DNA of 64,000 nt from Paralichthys olivaceus. Lineage: Eukaryota > Chordata > Actinopteri > Pleuronectiformes > Paralichthyidae. The stretch covers positions 4,190,001 through 4,254,000 of the forward strand of contig NC_091095.1 of assembly GCF_024713975.1 (NCBI RefSeq). The letters run 5' to 3'. The notes beneath the pieces are model-generated. The model made no database searches, was not told the origin of the DNA, and saw nothing but the letters and a program-made list of their open reading frames with translations. Below, piece after piece: positions 1 to 13,300 of this stretch. The translations under genes and the position numbers were made by a program. How positions within the stretch are numbered: the stretch's first letter is position 1; each line of letters begins with the position of its first letter.

Positions 1-1031
<1,031 letters not shown>

Positions 1032-2060
1032 GCAGCAACAGAGTTAACTGTGACGACCAGAGTGAAAAAAGATGTGCAGCAATTTTATTTTATTTTTTTG
1101 ATACATTTACCTTCTTACATATGAGGGACCCTCACTTGTTTACCTGTAGGTCGGCATCTGATATCATCATGAGAAGTTTTAAAGTGATTCCAGAACTGTG
1201 CTAAACTAAACTAAGTCATTTGGATCCTGCAGCACTCGCTCAGAGCTGAGGATAATTACTATGATTTCTATGGTGGTTCCGTTTATGTGGGTTTTGCTCG
1301 GGCTGCGTTTACACTCACAGATTTAAAGTGCACTGTCTGTCTCAGGCATAGACTGTATGTAAAGATGGACGACACGATAGCTCCCCAAAACTGAAGCCAA
1401 AGCGTCTTGATCACCCCCTGGTGGCTGGCTGCAGTATAGGTTATAAACCCGGCCTCCCTCACGTTAACAGATGGGACACAGGCCATTCTAGGAGGTTTAA
1501 GTTAATGTGGGAGTTGTCTGAAAAAGCAGAAGCAGGAGACAACGTCGTAAGTAAATGTAGTAATAAGGACGTGTCTTCCATCTTTATTACAGTCTACGGT
1601 CTCAGGGTCAACTGACTTAACATCCAATCAACCTAATGTGGATATTTTACAAAGCACAGACACTTGGAGAGGTTTATTTTTTTGTCATTTGGTTTAATTG
1701 TTGGTTTGAGTAGATGAGGCAATTAAGTAATTTTAAGTGTGGGTCCTGTTTCACTTGTTTCTTTTAACGTTTGACCAAAAAGCACCTTATTGTACCACTC
1801 TTTATCTGAAGCAGTCAGAACAAATGTTGCGAAGCTTCATTTACTTGCAGAAATTCGTCCAGATTTTGACTTGAGTGTCGGTCTCCATTTTACAGGAAAA
1901 TATTGTATTGACCTTTTATTGAGTTTGGTGAACGGGGGAGAAGATGTGCCTTATGAGATTAGTCTCTGACGTCTGTGAACGTCTCCACCCTCACTTTATC
2001 TTGCCTTTCTTTCCAATATTTGGTTAATTTGACGATGGTGTTTACAGTAATAAAATATTG
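1032..2060 (+). other. 3' UTR and downstream flank of the SLC25A24-like gene
   Basis: No further coding exon is seen after the stop. An AATAAA at 2049-2054 is a plausible polyadenylation signal, giving a 3' UTR of about 1 kb. The interval contains a degenerate interspersed repeat near 1330-1490. From there to tmem69 (2060-2790) the DNA is AT-rich with no recognisable gene. Confidence 0.5.
1330..1490. repeat. Teleost interspersed repeat fragment
   Basis: The stretch reads tgtatgtaaagatggacgac, then gaagccaaagcgtc, then ccccctggtggctggctgca, then a run about a dated 'gatgggacac' motif. I recognise this as a repeat common in fish genomes. Related fragments occur near 52160-52230 and 63420-63665 in this window. 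The family name is not certain. Confidence 0.5.
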
Positions 2061-2818
2061 GATGACAAAGAGGAGAAGTGTATATTATTTTTATTTGAAT
2101 TTGAACAAATGTACTGTGTGTAAAGTGTCTGTGTGTGTTGTGTGATATTGTGCAGTCATCCCCAGAGGCTCTTAAGTACAGATTACTCCGGTTCGTTATG
2201 TAATATCCTTTTCCTCAGTGATAAGTACTCGTGACTCTAGCTGTCTGATCCTCTGCGTTTAAAAGGACACAGTAAAAGTGGCTCTGCTAATTTATAGGGC
2301 TTGACTAAGGAAGGGACCCAGTGTAAATAATTGCTTTTTGCAGCTACTGTATAGTTGCAGCACAATTTTAAAAACGTATATCTGCGTAACCGAGAAACAC
2401 CAACATTTGCTTGTAACTGACTATAAAGCATCTTTCAGAAATACCTCTAAGTGTTCTCATAAAAAACAGACTCATTGAAAGCATCATTTCAGACTCTGGT
2501 AAATGATTAACAACAGTATGGAAGCTGTAGGTGCATTATTTGATATTTAAGTGTGGAGCATCTTCAGTCCATGTTGTTATATGAAGAGCTTTGACTTTGG
2601 CGTCTCCTGGTGGTTGTATTTAAATCACTCTCTAAAGTAAAAAGAATAAGCTTGTTTATTCACTTTTTTTTTTTTTACACACAGTGGCTTTCACATAATG
2701 GCTGGCTGTAAAAAAGAAAAAAAAGAACGACACTGACACGATTGAAAGTTGTCAACAAAGATGCAAAATTCTGTTTTCTAACTTTTTTTGTTTTAAATAT
2801 ATTTTATTTTTATACAAT

Positions 2819-3481
2819 TTAATCTGAGAATATTTTCTTTTCTGGGAAAATCTCATTAATTGCAAGAGTACCAACTAGAGAAAAAAACGCCACAATGGTC
2901 AGGATGGAGCGCAGGGCTTTAAACCAGCTGGGGTAAGTGGGCAGCAGAGAGAGGTCATAATGCAGCGAGATTCCCAGGCCCATTATAACCATGGTGGCCG
3001 CAGGGATGATGCTGTCGCTCATTAGCATGGCCACCCAGGCTAAGAGGGAGGGAACCACACTGTTGGCCAGGTTTATCCAATCTGGTTCAGCTGGGCTTTT
3101 CTCAGGGAGAGCGAATCCCCAGCGAGCTCCACCCAGAAAGGACAGGATGGAGGCACCGTATGCTAACTGTGCATAGGCCAGTTCTGGGAGGTAGCATTCA
3201 GTCACAGCCATGAGCACAGTCGGGGACACGAAGGGGATCAGCCCAGCAAACCCCAGGTACAAGGCAGGTTTGGGACCCTTCCACAAGTCCTTCATGTCGT
3301 AGCGCAGCAGGTCCAGCTCTCTTGGGGGGGGCTCGGGCTGCGGTCGCTTCTTCAACTTTACAGCAGAGGAGTGGAAATGTTGGTTTCTCGCTACAAATGG
3401 AGAAACGTGGGTTTGAGTCCTCTGGAAGGGCTCCGCCGGAGGGTCTAAGAGTCCAGGACATCTTCTTGTAGATGGCAGCAT
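2819..3481 (-). CDS. tmem69: TMEM69 (DUF3429 membrane protein)
   Basis: A single coding exon on the minus strand encodes about 220 residues, ending at TAA 2821-2819. The hydrophobic half matches vertebrate TMEM69: KPALYLGFAGLIPFVSPTVL, then LAYGASILSFLGGARWGFAL, a serine/alanine membrane segment, and LSLLPTYPSWFKALRSI. About five membrane segments are visible. I place the start at the ATG 3481-3479 (MLPSTRRCPGLL...), because the frame has no ATG further up before the splice acceptor at 3589/3588. The basic N-terminus with an RNQHFHSSAV stretch looks like a mitochondrial presequence; that localisation is inference. The 3' UTR is short: an AATAAA lies at 2808-2803, only about 11 bases past the stop. 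Molecular function is not established. Confidence 0.9.
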   Translation of the reverse strand: MLPSTRRCPGLLDPPAEPFQRTQTHVSPFVARNQHFHSSAVKLKKRPQPEPPPRELDLLRYDMKDLWKGPKPALYLGFAGLIPFVSPTVLMAVTECYLPELAYAQLAYGASILSFLGGARWGFALPEKSPAEPDWINLANSVVPSLLAWVAMLMSDSIIPAATMVIMGLGISLHYDLSLLPTYPSWFKALRSILTIVAFFSLVGTLAINEIFPEKKIFSD

Positions 3482-3587
3482 TGCTGAGGAGGCCCAGCAG
3501 CTCTGCAGGGAGCCACGTCCCCCGCCAGGAGCTCCAGTCAAGACCGATGTCCAGCATCTTTGTGGAGGACCTACCTGGTGCAGTACC
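3482..3587 (-). other. tmem69: tmem69 5' part of coding exon (5' UTR) with splice acceptor
   Basis: On the minus strand a pyrimidine tract and AG (3589-3588) begin an exon at 3587 that runs in frame without an ATG until 3481. This implies at least one upstream non-coding exon. Confidence 0.45.
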
Positions 3588-3784
3588 TATGAAAAAAAAA
3601 CACTCATGTGAAAGACAAATAGATGTTCACTTTTAAAAGTTACTAGAGAATATTAAAAATGGTACTTAAGAAGCTGGACTATCACAAATGGTCCTTTACC
3701 TTACGGGCTGCTAGGGGGCATCTTCTAAATATGACAGCGAGCATCTGAAAAATTCAAGTCAGACATCCTGTTAGACTCAGGAGA

Positions 3785-4000
3785 TAGTGTGGGTCATCCA
3801 CCAACTAGAAGGTCACTGGTTCGATCCCCATCCCCCCATTTTCAAATGCTGAAGTATCCTTGGGCGAGATACTGAACCGCTGATGACTGTGCTGACAGTT
3901 TATGAGTGATGTTTGATAAAGTGCTGCACTAAGTGAATGTGTTTGTGAAGCGCTTTGAGTCATCAAGTCTATAGAGTTATATATAAATACAAACTTTATG
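3785..4000 (+). repeat. tRNA-derived SINE, teleost AFC-like, degenerate
   Basis: The block has a B-box-like ggtcactggttcgatcccca, then a body reading tatccttgggcgagatactg, then the tail gtgaagcgctttgagtcatc followed by a tatataaatacaaac end. This order is that of the common teleost tRNA-derived SINE called AFC in cichlids. The copy is diverged and the 5' A-box is not clear. Confidence 0.65.
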
Positions 4001-4395
4001 ATTTTCAGAGCAGAAACTCAATAAAAGGAACGTTTATTGAATTAAAATGATAAATAAAAAGAAGACAAGAACACAAAGGAACACAATAAAAAAACTGAAT
4101 AGGACGGCAGCTGGTGATAATGTAAATTATTGATAATGTATAGATAATGTGTTCTCAATTAATTGAAACTTTTACGAAGTTAAAACCCCCAAAATATCCA
4201 AGTATTAACATAGAAAAGAAAGATGCACATTTTCTTGAGCTTTGAAAATAATTATGAACTGTTAATTAATCATTTTTCTTTTCAGCCGAGTGAGTCTGAT
4301 TTCACATCAGTCCGAGAGAGGGCGCCACTGTTTAATAAGACGAGTCACAACCTCTTTATATAAATAACACAACTACACTGTTCATGCAGCTCAGA

Positions 4396-5430
4396 AGCTG
4401 ACTACACACACAGACATCTACACACACACAGACATATACACACACACAGACATCTACACACACAAAGACATCTACACACACACAACCATATACACACACA
4501 CAGACATATATACACACACTCAACCATATACACACACACAGACATCTACACACACACAACCATATACACACAGACATATACACACACACAACCATATACA
4601 CACAGACATATATACACACACAGACAACCATATACACACACACAGACATCTACACACACAGACATATACACACACACAGACATCTACACACACAAAGACA
4701 TCTACACACACACAACCATCTACACACACACAGACATCTACACACACACACAACCATATACACACACACAGACATCTACACACACACAGACATATACACA
4801 CACACAGACATCTACACACACAAAGACATCTACACACACACAACCATATACACACACACAGACATATACACACACACACAACCATATACACACACACACA
4901 GACATCTACACACACACAACCATATACACACAGACATATACACACACACAACCATATACACACAGACATATATACACACACAGACAACCATATACACACA
5001 CACAGACATCTACACACACAGACATATACACACACACAGACATCTACACACACAAAGACATCTACACACACACAACCATCTACACACACACAGACATCTA
5101 CACACACACACAACCATATACACACACACAGACATATACACACACACACAACCATATACACACACACACAGACATCTACACACACACAGACATATACACA
5201 CACACAACCATATACACACACACAGACATATACACACACACACAACCATATACACACACACACAGACATCTACACACACACAACCATATACACACAGACA
5301 TATATACACACACAGACATCTACACACACACAACCATATACACACACAACCATATACACACACACAGACATATACACACACAAACATCTACACACACAAC
5401 CATATACAGTCAAATACACACACACACACA
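4396..5430. repeat. CA-rich minisatellite with higher-order repeats
   Basis: About 1 kb consists of (CA)n runs punctuated by the short words gacatctaca, gacatataca, aaccatataca and aaagacatcta. Word order repeats at a larger scale: the block from about 4632 to 4770 recurs at about 4993-5130, an offset near 361 bp. Open frames across it encode only low-complexity C/V strings and are not genes. It lies between tmem69 and its candidate first exon. Confidence 0.95.
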
Positions 5431-5518
5431 CAGCGTGAATCTTTGTGCAGACACAGAACAACGTGAACACACAAACACTAAACGCCTCAGTGATATTATC
5501 ATGTTAAAGTTCACTCAC

Positions 5519-5660
5519 CTCAAAATATCATATTTATTTATTCTGCTCACACCGAGGTCAACGTGAAGCTAACTGCTGCTAGCTAGCTTCTGACAGCTGA
5601 GTGCACGGGTAATGTCTTCCGTGTTCAACAGGAGCCGGTCCCCTAACTTAAGTTCCACTT
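5519..5660 (-). other. tmem69: Candidate first (non-coding) exon and promoter of tmem69
   Basis: On the minus strand a strong donor (TTTTGAG/gtgagt, cut after 5519) closes an unrepeated stretch lying between the two simple-sequence blocks. It could splice to the acceptor at 3588. The link is inferred from position and donor quality only. Confidence 0.3.
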
Positions 5661-5680
5661 CTACACATCCTTCAACAAAA

Positions 5681-5956
5681 GAGAGGGATAGATAGATAGA
5701 TAGATAGATGATAGATGATAGATAGATAGATGATATATATATATATATATATATAGATAGATAGATAGATAGATAGATGGATGGATTGATAGATTGATTG
5801 ATTGATGGATAGATAGATAGATAGATGATAGATGATAGATATATGATAGATAGATAGATAGATGATAGATAGATGATAGATAGATACATAGATGATAGAT
5901 AGATGATAGATGATAGATGATAGATAGATAGATAGATAGATGATATATATAGATAG

Positions 5957-5987
<31 letters not shown>

Positions 5988-6161
5988 TTGATATATGGAT
6001 AGACAGATAGATGGATAGATAGATAGATAGATGGATAGACAGATAGATGGATAGATAGATACATAGATGGATAGATAGATTGATGGATAGACAGATAGAT
6101 GAATAGATAGATGATAGATAGATGATAGATAGATGATAGATAGATGATAGATGGATAGATG

Positions 6162-6207
<46 letters not shown>

Positions 6208-6256
6208 AAGATGGATAGATAGATACATAGATGGATAGATAGATTGATGGATAGAC

Positions 6257-6319
<63 letters not shown>

Positions 6320-6320
6320 A
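5681..6320. repeat. GATA/GATG tetranucleotide array
   Basis: About 640 bp of GATA units with interspersed GATG, GATT and GACA variants and a short (AT)n tract near 5731-5753. The open frames across it encode only I/Y/L/S strings. Confidence 0.97.
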
Positions 6321-6329
6321 TGGATGGAT

Positions 6330-6705
6330 AGATGATGGATCGTGATGGCCCTCTGATTGTTATATGTGGGCGATACAAATAAAATTCGATGGATTGCAAA
6401 ATATTTCTGGGCTTTACTTCACACTGCTTGGATCAGTTCTACAATCTCAGTCCAGTGATGATTTTATTCTGATGTTATTTTTCCCCCATAGAGATTTGAT
6501 GGGACTCAATAAAAAATGATCCAACACTAATAATCTTATCATGATATTTGTACTAATATTTATACAAGGTAGACAAGGATAGAGTTATAATTAAACATTA
6601 GAGGAGAGGGAGAGATTATTGACGTTTTCGATTTTTTTGAGGAAAGAGGTGAAATGAAAAAAATAAATGAAGCCACACAAGGTAAATTTGCTCAAACAAG
6701 AATAA
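6330..6705. other. Intergenic, no gene seen
   Basis: AT-rich sequence between the GATA array and the 3' end of the mucin-like gene. I see no coding exon or structured element. Confidence 0.5.
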
Positions 6706-6709
6706 ATGC

Positions 6710-6715
6710 TTTAAT
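6710..6715 (-). terminator. Polyadenylation signal of the mucin-like gene
   Basis: ATTAAA on the minus strand about 120 bases after the stop codon at 6834-6832. It is the first good signal downstream. Confidence 0.45.
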
Positions 6716-6831
6716 ACATTACAATTTACACACACCACAATCTTAAATACGTTTAAATTAATGATCTAAATCTAAGAAGTAAAAGTAGTAGTAACTGATA
6801 ATTTAAACATACTTATAAATTAATTGTCAGT

Positions 6832-7384
6832 TTAGTCGAGGAGTCCGTTGCCATTTAACTGACATGGGCATCCGAAGCGCACTTGATAGTCAGCACACTT
6901 GCCTCCAGTCTGGTCCCGGTTTCGACAGACAAATCCTTTAGTTGGACTGTAGCTGAAAAAATAATAAAAAAGGAATTAATAATTCAGATTGATCCTTTAA
7001 ATTAACCATAAAATATTGTTTTTGTGATTTTTCTAGATTATCATTGTTACATATAAATGGCTGAGAGATGGGTACAACACCACAAGCCACTGTCTCACAA
7101 CAGTATCTTTGATCCAGGGTAAGACGAGTGATAAAACAGAGAAACAAACATGTGCCTTCTCTAAGAAAACAATGTGCAGATTTTAAAATAATTAATTTAA
7201 TATACTTACATAAAGATTGACTGCCCAGTGGAGGTGGCTGGAACTTTTTTGTCACTGGTAACAACATCTATGTAGAGAGGGGTCTCACAGATCTCTCCTG
7301 GATTCTCTTTCCTGAGGTTGTCCAGGAGCTCCCAGTCCCCAATTCCACTAGGTTTGTCCCGATTGAACCACTTTGTCCAGCATA
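6832..7384 (-). other. Second WxxW domain (two exons) and C-terminus of the mucin-like protein
   Basis: Exons 7384-7210 and 6952-6832 join in phase 2. They encode CWTKWFNRDKPSGIGDWELL, ICETPLYIDV, GFVCRNRDQTGGKCADYQVR and FGCP, then stop after QLNGNGLLD. The paired tryptophans, GDWE, and the spaced cysteines are the hallmark of the mucin-2 WxxW repeat family. Confidence 0.9.
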
Positions 7385-10300
7385 CTGGCCACAAGACAAA
7401 GAGACAAAACAGCTGGCTATTAGTCAACAGATTTTTTAACACTAGAAATCAAGGAGCAAAATAATTCACATCAGTATCATAGCTTTTGGAATATGAAGAT
7501 TTGACTCACGGCTACCTTTATGACTGCAGAATTCAGTGGGACACATGAAGCGGACACGATAATCGTGACACTTCCCCTGTTTCTGGTCAGAGTTTTTGCA
7601 GATGAATCCCATGGCTGTGTCAGCTCTGCAGAACACAAGAGGAGTTCAGTCTTCCTTACATAGTGATACAGCTTTACTATTGTTCACATTTAACTAAAAG
7701 GAAATCCATCAGTTAGTAAAAGATAAATGAAAAAACAATTCAAAAAGTGCTTACACAGCAATCACATCCCCTGTTTGAGCTACACTGAGTCCAGATGTGG
7801 TTTGGACCTCGATCTTCAGTGGATAATTGCAGATCTTTCCTATGTTTTCATTGCGCAGATCAGAAAGCAACTCCCAGTCTCCTGTTGCAGTGGGGTCATC
7901 TCTGTCAAACCAGTCAGTCCAGCAATCTGGAAAAGTCAATAAGTAAGAGGACACGTGTTGAAACAGCTGTAAAATATGGGCAATCAAGTTATGATTTTTG
8001 ATAGATATGTCTGCTTTATTTTGAATAATCCTATAGAAAACTTACAAGTGTTGATAGAATCAGGCTGTTGTTTACATCCTGGTCTTTTGACTCGATGTCT
8101 GCATCCTCGTCTTTTGGCTTTAGGCTTGTATCCATGTCTGTTGTTTCTGTTGTTGCTGGGGTCTGGTTTTTCTCCTGGTTTGTTGTCTTTATCTGGTTTG
8201 TCATTGTTGCAGCGGTTTGGTTTAAGTCCTGGTTTGTTGTCTTTATCTGGTTTGTCATTGTTGCAGCGGTTTGGTTTAAGTCCTGGTTTGTTGTCTTTAT
8301 CTGGTTTGTCATTGTTGCAGCGGTTTGGTTTAAGTCCTGGTTTGTTGTCTTTATCTGGTTTGTCATTGTTGCAGCGGTTTGGTTTAAGTCCTGGTTTGTT
8401 GTCTTTATCTGGTTTGTCATTGTTGCAGCGGTTTGGTTTAAGACCTGGTTTGTTGTCTTTCTCTGGTTTGTCTTTGTTGCAGCGGTTTGGTTTAAGTCCT
8501 GGTTTGTTGTCTTTCTCTGGTTTGTCTTTGTTGCAGCGGTTTGGTTTAAGTCCTGGTTTGTTGTCTTTATCTGGTTTGTCATTGTTGCAGCGGTTTGGTT
8601 TAAGTCCTGGTTTGTTGTCTTTATCTGGTTTGTCATTGTTGCAGCGGTTTGGTTTAAGACCTGGTTTGTTGTCTTTCTCTGGTTTGTCTTTGTTGCAGCG
8701 GTTTGGTTTAAGTCCTGGTTTGTTGTCTTTATCTGGTTTGTCATTGTTGCAGAGGTTTGGTTTAAGACCTGGTTTGTTGTCTTTCTCTGGTTTGTCATTG
8801 TTGCAGCGGTTTGGTTTAAGACCTGGTTTGTTGTCTTTATCTGGTTTGTCATTGTTGCAGCAGTTTGGTTTAAGACCTGGTTTGTTGTCTTTATCTGGTT
8901 TGCCTTTGTTGCAGCGGTTTGGGTTAATGGCTGTTGTCGTTGGAGTAGTGGCTGTTGTTGATGGTGTAGTGGTTGTTGTCGCTGGAGTAGTGGTTGTTGT
9001 CATTGGAGCAGTGGCTGTTGTTGATGGTGTAGTGGTTGTTGTCGCTGGAGTAGTGGTTGTTGTCATTGGGGTAGTGGTTGTTGTCGTTGGAGTAGTGGTT
9101 GTTGTCATTGGGGTAGTGGTTGTTGGAGTAATGGTTGTTGGGGTAGTGGTTGTTGATGTTTGTGTAGTGGTTGTTTTTGGTGGAACAATGGTTGTTGGAG
9201 TAGTGGTTGTTGTTGTTGGAGTAGTAGTTGTTGTTGTTGGAGTGGTGGTTGTTGTCGTTGGAGTAGTAGTTGTTGTCTTTGGAGTAGTGGTTGTTGTCCT
9301 TGGGGTAGTGGTTGTTGTCGTTGGTGTAGTGGTTGTTGTCGTTGGAGTAGTGGTTGTTTGAGTAGTGGTTGTCGTTGGTATAGTGGTTGTTGTTGTTGGA
9401 GTAGTGGTTGTTGGGGTAGTGGTTGTTGTAGTTGGAGTAGTGGTTGTTGGGGTAGTGGTTGTTGTAGTTGGGGTATTGATTGTTGTCGTTGGAGTAGTAG
9501 TTGTTGTTGTTGGAGTAGTGGTGGTTGTCTTTGGAGTAGTGGTTGTTGTCGTTGGGGTAGTAGTTATTGGAGTAGTAGTTGTTGGAGTAGTGCTTGTTGG
9601 AGTAGTGGTTGTTGTTGTTGGAGCAGTGGTTGTTGTCGTTGGGGTAGTAGTTGTTGTCGTTGGAGTGGTGGTTGTTGTCGTTGGAGTAGTGGTTGTTGTC
9701 GTTGGAGTAGTGGTTGATGGGGTAGTGGTGGTTGTCGTTGGAGTATTGGTGGTTGTCGTTGGAGTAGTGGTTGTTGTCGTTGGGGTAGTGGTGGTTGTTG
9801 TTGGAGTATTGGTGGTTGTCGTTGGAGTAGTGGTTGTTGGGGTAGTGGTTGTTGTCGTTGGGGTAGTGGTTGTTGGAGTAGTGGTTGTTGTTGTTGGAGT
9901 AGTGGTTGTTGTTGGGGCAGTGGTTGTTGTCGTTTGAGTAGTGGTTGTTGTCATTGGAGTAGTGGTTGTTGGAGTAGTGTTTGTCGGAGTAGTGGTTGTT
10001 GTCGTTGGAGTAGTGGTTGTTGGAGCAGTGGTTGTTGTCGTTGGGGTAGTGGTTGTTGTTGTTGGGGTAGTAGTTGTTGTTGTTGGAGTGGTGGTTGTTG
10101 TCGTTGGAGTATTGGTGGTTGTCGTAGGAGTAGTGGTTGTTGTCGTTGGAGTATTGGTGGTTGTCGTTGGAGTAGTGGTTGTTGTCATTGGGGTAGTGGT
10201 GGTTGTCGTTGGAGTAGTGGTTGTTGTCCTTCGGGTTGTGGTTGTTGGAGTAATGGTTGTTGGGGTAGTGGTTGTTGTTGTTTGGGTAGTGGTTGTTGTC

Positions 10301-13300
10301 ATTTCCTGGTTTGTTGTCTTTGTCTTGTTTTTCTTTGTTACTGGGGTTCGTTTTCCCCCCTGGTTTGTTGTGTTCATCTGGTTTGTCTTTGTTACCATTG
10401 TGTGGCTCTTTGTTATTGGGCTAGTTTGGGTAGTTGTTGTTGTAGCTGGAGTAGTGGTTGTTGGGGTAGTGGTTGTTGTTGTTGGGGTAGTGGTTGTTGT
10501 AGTTGGGGTATTGGTTGTTGTCGTTGGAGTAGTGGTTGTTGGAGTAGTGTTTGTCGGAGTAGTGGTTGTTGTCGTTGGAATAGTGGTTGTTGGAGCAGTG
10601 GTTGTTGCCGTTGGGGTAGTGTTGGTTGTTGTTGGAGTATTGGTGGTTGTCGTTGGAGTAGTGGTTGTTGGGGTAGTGGTTGTTGTCGTTGGGGTAGTGG
10701 TTGTTGGAGTAGTGGTTGTTGTTGTTGGGGTAGTGGTTGTTGTTGGGGCAGTGGTTGTTGTCGTTTGAGTAGTGGTTGTTGTCATTGGAGTAGTGGTTGT
10801 TGGAGTAGTGTTTGTCGGGGTAGTGGTTGTTGTCGTTGGAGTAGTGGTTGTTGGAGCAGTGGTTGTTGTCGTTGGGGTAGTGGTTGTTGTCGTTGGAGTA
10901 GTGGTTGTTGTCGTTGGGGTAGTAGTAGTGGTTGTTGGAGCAGTGGTTGTTGTCATTGGAGTAGTGGTTGTTGTTATTGGAGTAGTGGTGGTTGTCGTTG
11001 GAGTAGTAGTTGTTGTCGTTGGAGTAGTGGTTGTTGTCATTGGGGTAGTGGTGGTTGTCGTTGGAGTAGTGGTTGTTGTCCTTCGGATTGTGGTTGTTGG
11101 AGTAATGGTTGTTGGGGTAGTGGTTGTTGTTGTTTGGGTAGTGGTTGTTGTCATTTCCTGGTTTGTTGTCTTTGTCTTGTTTTTCTTTGTTACTGGGGTT
11201 TGTTTTCCCCCCTGGTTTGTTGTGTTCATCTGGTTTGTCTTTGTTACCATTGTGTGGCTCTTTGTTATTGGGCTAGTTTGGGTAGTTGTTGTTGTAGCTG
11301 GAGTAGTGGTTGTTGGGGTAGTGGTTGTTGTAGTTGGGGTATTGGTTGCTGTCGTCGGAGTAGTGGTTGTTGGGGTAATGGTTGTTGTCATTGGAGTAGT
11401 GGTTGTTGTTGTTGGAGTAGTGGTGGTTGTCGTTGGAGTAGTGGTTGTTGTCGTTGGGGTAGTAGTAGTGGTCGTTGGAGTAGTGGTTGTTGTTGTTGGA
11501 GTAGTGGTGGTTGTCGTTGGAGTAGTGGTTGTTGTCGTTGGGGTAGTAGTAGTGGTTGTTGGAGCAGTGGTTGTTGTCATTGGAGTAGTGGTTGTTGTTA
11601 TTGGAGTAGTGGTGGTTGTCGTTGGAGTAGTAGTTGTTGTCGTTGGAGTAGTGGTTGTTGTCGTTGGAGTAGTGTTAGTTGGAGCAGTGGTTGTTGTCGT
11701 TGGGGTAGTAGTTGTTGTCGTTGGAGTAGTGGTTGTTGTCGTTGGGGTAGTGGTTGTTGTCGTTGGGGTAGTGGTTGTTGTCGTTGGGGTAGTGGTTGTT
11801 GTCACTGGAGTAGTGCTTGTTTGAGTAGTGGTTGTTGTCGTTGGAGTAGTGGTTGTTGTCATTGGGGTAGTGGTTGTTGTCTTTGGGGTAGTGGTTGTTG
11901 TTGTTGGGGTAGTGGTTGTTGTCATTGGAGAAGTGGTTGTTGGGTTAGTGGTTTTTGTCATTGGGGTAGTGGTGGTTGTCGTTGGAGTAGTGGTTGTTGT
12001 CGTTGGAGTAGTGGCTGTTGTCGTTGGGGCTGTTGTCGTTGGGGTAGTGGTTGTTGTCATTGGAGTAGTGGTTGTTTGAGTAGTGGTTGTTGTTGTAGTG
12101 GTTGTTGGAGTAGTGGTTGTTGGGGTAGTGGTTGTTGTCATTGGAGTAGTGGTTGTTGGGGTAGTGGTTGTTGTTGTTGGGGTAGTGTTGGTTGTCGTTG
12201 GAGTATCGGTGGTTGTTGGAGAAGTGGTTGTTGTAGTTGGGGTATTGGTTGTTGTTGTCGGAGTAGTGGTTGTTGGGGTAGTGGTTGTTCTCGTTGGGGT
12301 AGTATTTGTTGTCGTTGGAGTGATGGTTGTTGTCGTTGGAGTAGTAGTTGTTGTCGTTGGAGTAGTGGTTGTTGTCGTTGGGGTAGTGGTTGTTGCCATT
12401 TGAGTAGTGGTTGTTTGAGTAGTGGTTGTTGTCGTTGGGGTAGTGGTTGTTGTCGTTGGAGTAGTGGTTGTTGTCGTTGGGGTAGTGGTTGTTGTCGTTG
12501 GGGTAGTGGTTGTTGTTGTTTGGGTAGTGGTTGTTGTCATTTCCTGGTTTGTTGTCTTTGTCTTGTTTTTCTTTGTTACTGGGGTTCGTTTTCCCCCCTG
12601 GTTTGTTGTGTTCATCTGGTTTGTTTTTGTTACTGGGGTTTGGATCTTTGTTATTGGGCGAGTGGTTGTTGGGGTAGTTTGAGTAGTGGTTGTTGTTGTT
12701 GGAGTAGCGGTCGTTGGGGTAGAGGTTGTTGTCGTTGGGGTAGTAGTTGTTGTCATTGGGGTAGTGGTTGTTGTCGTTGGAGTAGTGGTTGTTGTTGTTG
12801 GGGTAGTGTTGGTTGTTGTTGGAGTATTGGTGGTTGTCGTTGGAGTAGTGGTTGTTGGGGTAGTGGTTGTTGTCGTTGGGGTAGTGGTTGTTGGAGTAGT
12901 GGTTGTTGTTGTTGGGGTAGTGGTTGTTGTTGGGGCAGTGGTTGTTGTCGTTTGAGTAGTGGTTGTTGTCATTGGAGTAGTGGTTGTTGGAGTAGTGTTT
13001 GTCGGAGTAGTGGTTGTTGTCGTTGGAGTAGTGGTTGTTGGAGCAGTGGTTGTTGTCGTTGGGGTAGTGGTTGTTGTCGTTGGAGTAGTGGTTGTTGTCG
13101 TTGGGGTAGTAGTAGTGGTTGTTGGAGCAGTGGTTGTTGTCATTGGAGTAGTGGTTGTTGTTATTGGAGTAGTGGTGGTTGTCGTTGGAGTAGTAGTTGT
13201 TGTCGTTGGAGTAGTGGTTGTTGTCATTGGGGTAGTGGTGGTTGTCGTTGGAGTAGTGGTTGTTGTCCTTCGGATTGTGGTTGTTGGAGTAATGGTTGTT

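Noticed and set aside
3198-3557. 119-codon minus-strand frame starting MLDIGLDWSSW over tmem69
   Set aside because: It overlaps the tmem69 coding exon in another frame, loses similarity to any family, and the tmem69 frame has clear homology.
4356-5470. Open frames encoding C/V-rich proteins across the CA minisatellite
   Set aside because: All frames are low-complexity translations of (CA)n words, with no splice or start context.
5569-6399. 276-codon I/Y/L/S-rich open frame on the minus strand
   Set aside because: It is a translation of GATA repeats.
8160-8925. CRISPR-like array of regularly spaced direct repeats
   Set aside because: The 54-bp units are contiguous with no unique spacers, lie in a eukaryotic coding exon and keep a reading frame.
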